A stretch of DNA of 64,000 bases from Burkholderia sp. D-99 (GTDB lineage Bacteria; Pseudomonadota; Gammaproteobacteria; Burkholderiales; Burkholderiaceae), in NCBI RefSeq assembly GCF_011605345.1, contig NZ_JAAOXM010000009.1:1-64000 (forward strand), given 5' to 3'. This document shows, one piece after another, positions 61,570 to 64,000 of this stretch (its first letter is position 1; every line of letters begins with the position of its first letter). A program made the position numbers and the translations under genes. The notes beneath the pieces were generated by a model. It had not been told where the DNA came from. It was given only the letters and a program-made list of their open reading frames with translations, and made no database searches.

Positions 61570-62961
61570 ATGACACGAACCCGTTCTACCGCTCCGTCTT
61601 CTTCCGGCCGCCCGGCGCGCCTGTCCGCGCTGCATCTCGCGCCCGATTCGCTCGGTTTCGCACTCGACGCGGCCGCGCAGGCGGTCGATGCGGTACGACG
61701 CGGCACCGCGCTGCCGGCGGCACTCTCGGCGGTATTCGCGCATATGGCGCCCGATACGCAGGCACTCGCGCGCGGGGCGACGCAGGACGTCGCGTACCGG
61801 ACGATGCGCCGCCTCGGCAGCGCGGACTGGCTGATCGGCCGGCTCGTCAGCAAGGCGCCGCCCGCGCACGTGCAGGCAGTACTTGCCGGCGCGTTTGCGC
61901 TGCTGCTCGACCCGGCGGACGAGGCCGCATATCCGGCGTTCACGGTGGTCGACCAGGCCGTGACCGTGATCGGCGCCCGCCGCGAATGCGCGTTCGCGAA
62001 GGGGATGGTCAACGCGGTGCTGCGCCGGTTCCTGCGCGAGCGCGACGCGCTCGTCGCGGCGCTGCAGGACGATGTCGTCGCACGCTGGAATTACCGTGCG
62101 TGGTGGGTCGATTCGGTGAAGCGCGCATGGCCCGACGCATGGCAGGAGATCCTCGCTGCCGGCGAGCGCCAGGGGCCGCTGACGCTGCGCGTGAATGCGC
62201 GTCGCGCGAACGTCGACGCGTATCTCGATACGCTGCGCGCGAGCGGCATCGAAGCGACCGCGATCGGCCGGCATGCAGTGCGGCTCGCGTCGGCGTTGCC
62301 GGTTGATCGCATCCCGGGGTTTGCCGACGGCGTCGTGTCGGTGCAGGATGCCGGTGCGCAGCTCGCCGCCGAATGGCTTGGCGCGCGCGACGGCATGCGC
62401 GTGCTCGACGCGTGCGCGGCGCCCGGCGGCAAGACCGGCCATATTCTCGAACTCGCCGACGCGGAAGTCGTCGCGCTGGAAAGCGACGCCGCGCGCGCGG
62501 CGCGGATCGGCGAGAACCTCGTGCGGCTGTCGCTCGAAGCGGACGTGTGCGTCGGCGATGCGGGTGCGCCCGGCGCGTGGTACGACGGGCGCCCGTTCGA
62601 TCGTATCCTGGCCGACGTGCCGTGCTCGGCGTCCGGCATCGTGCGTCGGCACCCCGACATTCGCTGGCTGCGCCGCGAGGCCGACATCCCGGCGCTCGTC
62701 GCGGAACAGCGCCGCATCCTGTCGGCGTTGTGGCCGCTCGTGAAACCGGGCGGCGAACTGCTTTACGTGACCTGTTCGGTCTTCCCCGAAGAAGGCGAAT
62801 TGCAGGCCCGCTGGTTTGAAGCGGCCTGTGAAGATGCGGTACGATTGGACGCCCCCGGCCAGCTGCTGCCGGGCGGAGTGCAGGGAGGGGCTGCCGTCGG
62901 CGCACTCGACCAGAACACCGATCACGACGGATTTTTCTACGCGCGGTTTCAGAAACGGTGA
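61570..62961 (+). CDS. rsmB: 16S rRNA (cytosine-967-C5)-methyltransferase
   Basis: RsmB methylates C967 of 16S rRNA. The 463-residue protein has a NusB-like RNA-binding domain in the first 160 residues, then the methyltransferase core. Core motifs are AdoMet motif VLDACAAPGGKTGHILEL (about 277-294), the PCSASG segment (catalytic-cycle cysteine) and the catalytic cysteine in YVTCSVFPEE. The start is at MTRTRST (61570). Its TGA overlaps the GTG start of the next gene. Confidence 0.95.
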   Translation: MTRTRSTAPSSSGRPARLSALHLAPDSLGFALDAAAQAVDAVRRGTALPAALSAVFAHMAPDTQALARGATQDVAYRTMRRLGSADWLIGRLVSKAPPAHVQAVLAGAFALLLDPADEAAYPAFTVVDQAVTVIGARRECAFAKGMVNAVLRRFLRERDALVAALQDDVVARWNYRAWWVDSVKRAWPDAWQEILAAGERQGPLTLRVNARRANVDAYLDTLRASGIEATAIGRHAVRLASALPVDRIPGFADGVVSVQDAGAQLAAEWLGARDGMRVLDACAAPGGKTGHILELADAEVVALESDAARAARIGENLVRLSLEADVCVGDAGAPGAWYDGRPFDRILADVPCSASGIVRRHPDIRWLRREADIPALVAEQRRILSALWPLVKPGGELLYVTCSVFPEEGELQARWFEAACEDAVRLDAPGQLLPGGVQGGAAVGALDQNTDHDGFFYARFQKR

Positions 62962-63548
62962 CGATCAAACACCTTTTTCCACTTCGGCTCGCGGCCGTCC
63001 TGATGGTCGCGTTGACGCTGTGCCTGGCCGTCGTCCGGCCGGCGCATGCCCAGTCGATCGCCGTGCAGCGCGCGTCGCTCCAGGCCGACGGAAGCGGCTG
63101 GAGTCTCGACGCCCGTTTCGATTTCGAGCTGAACCCGAACCTCGAGGATGCCGTGAACAAGGGCATTCCGGTGTATTTCACGACGGATTTCGAGTTGAGC
63201 CGCGCGCGCTGGTACTGGCTCGACGAACAGCCGGTATCGGTGTCGCAGACGATCCGCCTGTCGTTCCAGCCGCTCACGCGCGAGTACCGCGTGTCGACGG
63301 GCGGCCTGCAGCTCGGCTTCCCGTCGCTGAAGGACGCGCTCGCAGTCATCAGGCACATCACGTCGTGGCACGTGATCGATCGTAACCAGGTGCGCGCGGG
63401 CGAAACCTACACGGCATCGGTGCGGATGCAGCTCGATACGGCGCTGATGCCGAAGCCGTTCCAGGTCGATGCCGTGAACAATCGCGACTGGACGCTCGGG
63501 TCCGACTGGAAGCGTTTCAACTTCACGGTGACCGAACGTGCTAAATAA
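62958..63548 (+). CDS. DUF4390 family secreted protein
   Basis: The 196-residue protein has a Sec signal ending RPAHA (about residue 31) and a beta-rich mature domain (LDARFDFELNPNLEDAVNKGIPVYFTTDFEL). Proteins of this DUF are regularly encoded between rsmB and ntrY in beta-proteobacteria; function is unknown and location periplasmic. The GTG start overlaps the rsmB stop (GTGA), and its own end overlaps the ntrY start by 11 bases. Confidence 0.9.
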   Translation: MTIKHLFPLRLAAVLMVALTLCLAVVRPAHAQSIAVQRASLQADGSGWSLDARFDFELNPNLEDAVNKGIPVYFTTDFELSRARWYWLDEQPVSVSQTIRLSFQPLTREYRVSTGGLQLGFPSLKDALAVIRHITSWHVIDRNQVRAGETYTASVRMQLDTALMPKPFQVDAVNNRDWTLGSDWKRFNFTVTERAK

Positions 63549-64000
63549 AGTGCGCCGCGCGGCCAGCGGGAAGAGCCTCCTCGTTCGCGTGATCGTCTCG
63601 ACCGTCGCGCTCACCGCGCTGCTGCTGCTCGTGCTGCTCGCGGCCGCGAGCGCGAACACCGAATTCTTCGATCGCTACTACTCGTGGCTGTACGCGACGA
63701 ACATCGTCGTCGCGCTCGTGTTCCTGCTCGTGGTGCTCGGGCTGATCGGGATGATCGTCGTGCGCCTGAGGAGGGGCAAGTTCGGCACGCGGCTGCTCGC
63801 GAAGCTCGCGGTGTTCTTCGCGCTCGTCGGCGTGGTGCCCGGCGGGATCATCTACATCGTGTCGTACCAGTTCGTGTCGCGCAGCATCGAGTCGTGGTTC
63901 GACGTGAACGTCGAGACGGCACTGACGGCCGGCCTGAACCTCGGCCGCGGGATGCTCGATGCATCGCTGTCCGATCTGCAGACGAAGGCGCGGCTGATGT
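63538..64000 (+). CDS. ntrY: NtrY-like sensor histidine kinase, N-terminal part
   Basis: The gene begins with GTG at 63538, overlapping the DUF4390 stop, and runs off the window after 154 codons. The visible part is the sensor N-terminus. It contains three hydrophobic segments (LLVRVIVSTVALTALLLLVL, IVVALVFLLVVLGLIGMIVV and LAVFFALVGVVPGGIIYIV), followed by a periplasmic loop beginning VSRSIESWFDV. This layout and gene neighbourhood are those of NtrY, the kinase of the NtrY-NtrX nitrogen or redox two-component system. HAMP, PAS and kinase domains would follow outside the window. Confidence 0.88.
   Translation, partial: MLNKVRRAASGKSLLVRVIVSTVALTALLLLVLLAAASANTEFFDRYYSWLYATNIVVALVFLLVVLGLIGMIVVRLRRGKFGTRLLAKLAVFFALVGVVPGGIIYIVSYQFVSRSIESWFDVNVETALTAGLNLGRGMLDASLSDLQTKARLM

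Overview
The window reads as the replication-origin end of the main chromosome of a Burkholderia, most likely a member of the B. cepacia complex. The grounds are high-GC coding sequence with strong G/C third-position bias, the order gyrB-dnaN-dnaA / rpmH-rnpA-yidD-yidC-mnmE, small secreted proteins typical of this genus (a DUF4148 protein and a PXY-rich secreted protein), and a phnWAY-type phosphonate cluster. The taxonomic call is recognition from memory, not a database search.

Layout. 1-160: the 5S rRNA end of an rrn operon and its terminator. 240-4345: an AT-richer accessory island between the rrn operon and gyrB. It holds a Type II restriction-modification system (methyltransferase, convergent endonuclease, controller protein with a recognisable C-box operator) and a decayed IS3-family element. 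4600-15435: the origin-proximal core (gyrB, dnaN, dnaA leftward; rpmH, rnpA, yidD, yidC, mnmE rightward, with a small XRE regulator inserted). 15600-27200: mixed housekeeping and small genes: two unknown proteins, a 39-residue lipoprotein, a membrane diguanylate cyclase, spermidine acetyltransferase, YaeQ, a VOC protein, the ada-alkA alkylation-repair pair and gshA. A short intergenic RNA with two anti-Shine-Dalgarno motifs and a clean terminator is predicted between the VOC gene and ada.

27600-43312: a carbon and phosphorus acquisition block. It comprises lactate permease, a LysR regulator, a Tat-exported phospholipase C, and a 2-aminoethylphosphonate (AEP) locus. PhnS/T/permease import AEP, PhnW transaminates it to phosphonoacetaldehyde, PhnY oxidises that to phosphonoacetate, and PhnA hydrolyses it to acetate and phosphate. 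A GntR regulator and an FAD oxidoreductase lie in the same locus. phnS and phnA fire from fully overlapping divergent promoters, and one arm of this site is shared with the promoter of the GntR gene.

43399-64000: a polar amino-acid ABC transporter, a 7-bp tandem repeat, a hydrolase/CGNR-regulator divergent pair with a palindromic operator, a DUF3592 protein, tRNA-Lys(CTT), a thioesterase, a patatin-like protein, a D-2-hydroxyacid dehydrogenase, a LysR regulator, topB-thioredoxin-dprA (leftward), and def-fmt-LysE-htpX-rsmB-DUF4390-ntrY (rightward, ntrY cut by the window end).

Most of the window is conserved core. The parts most worth a second look are the predicted small RNA near 22.3 kb, the restriction-modification island with its operators, the phosphonate locus and its promoter architecture, and the heptanucleotide repeat near 46.3 kb.
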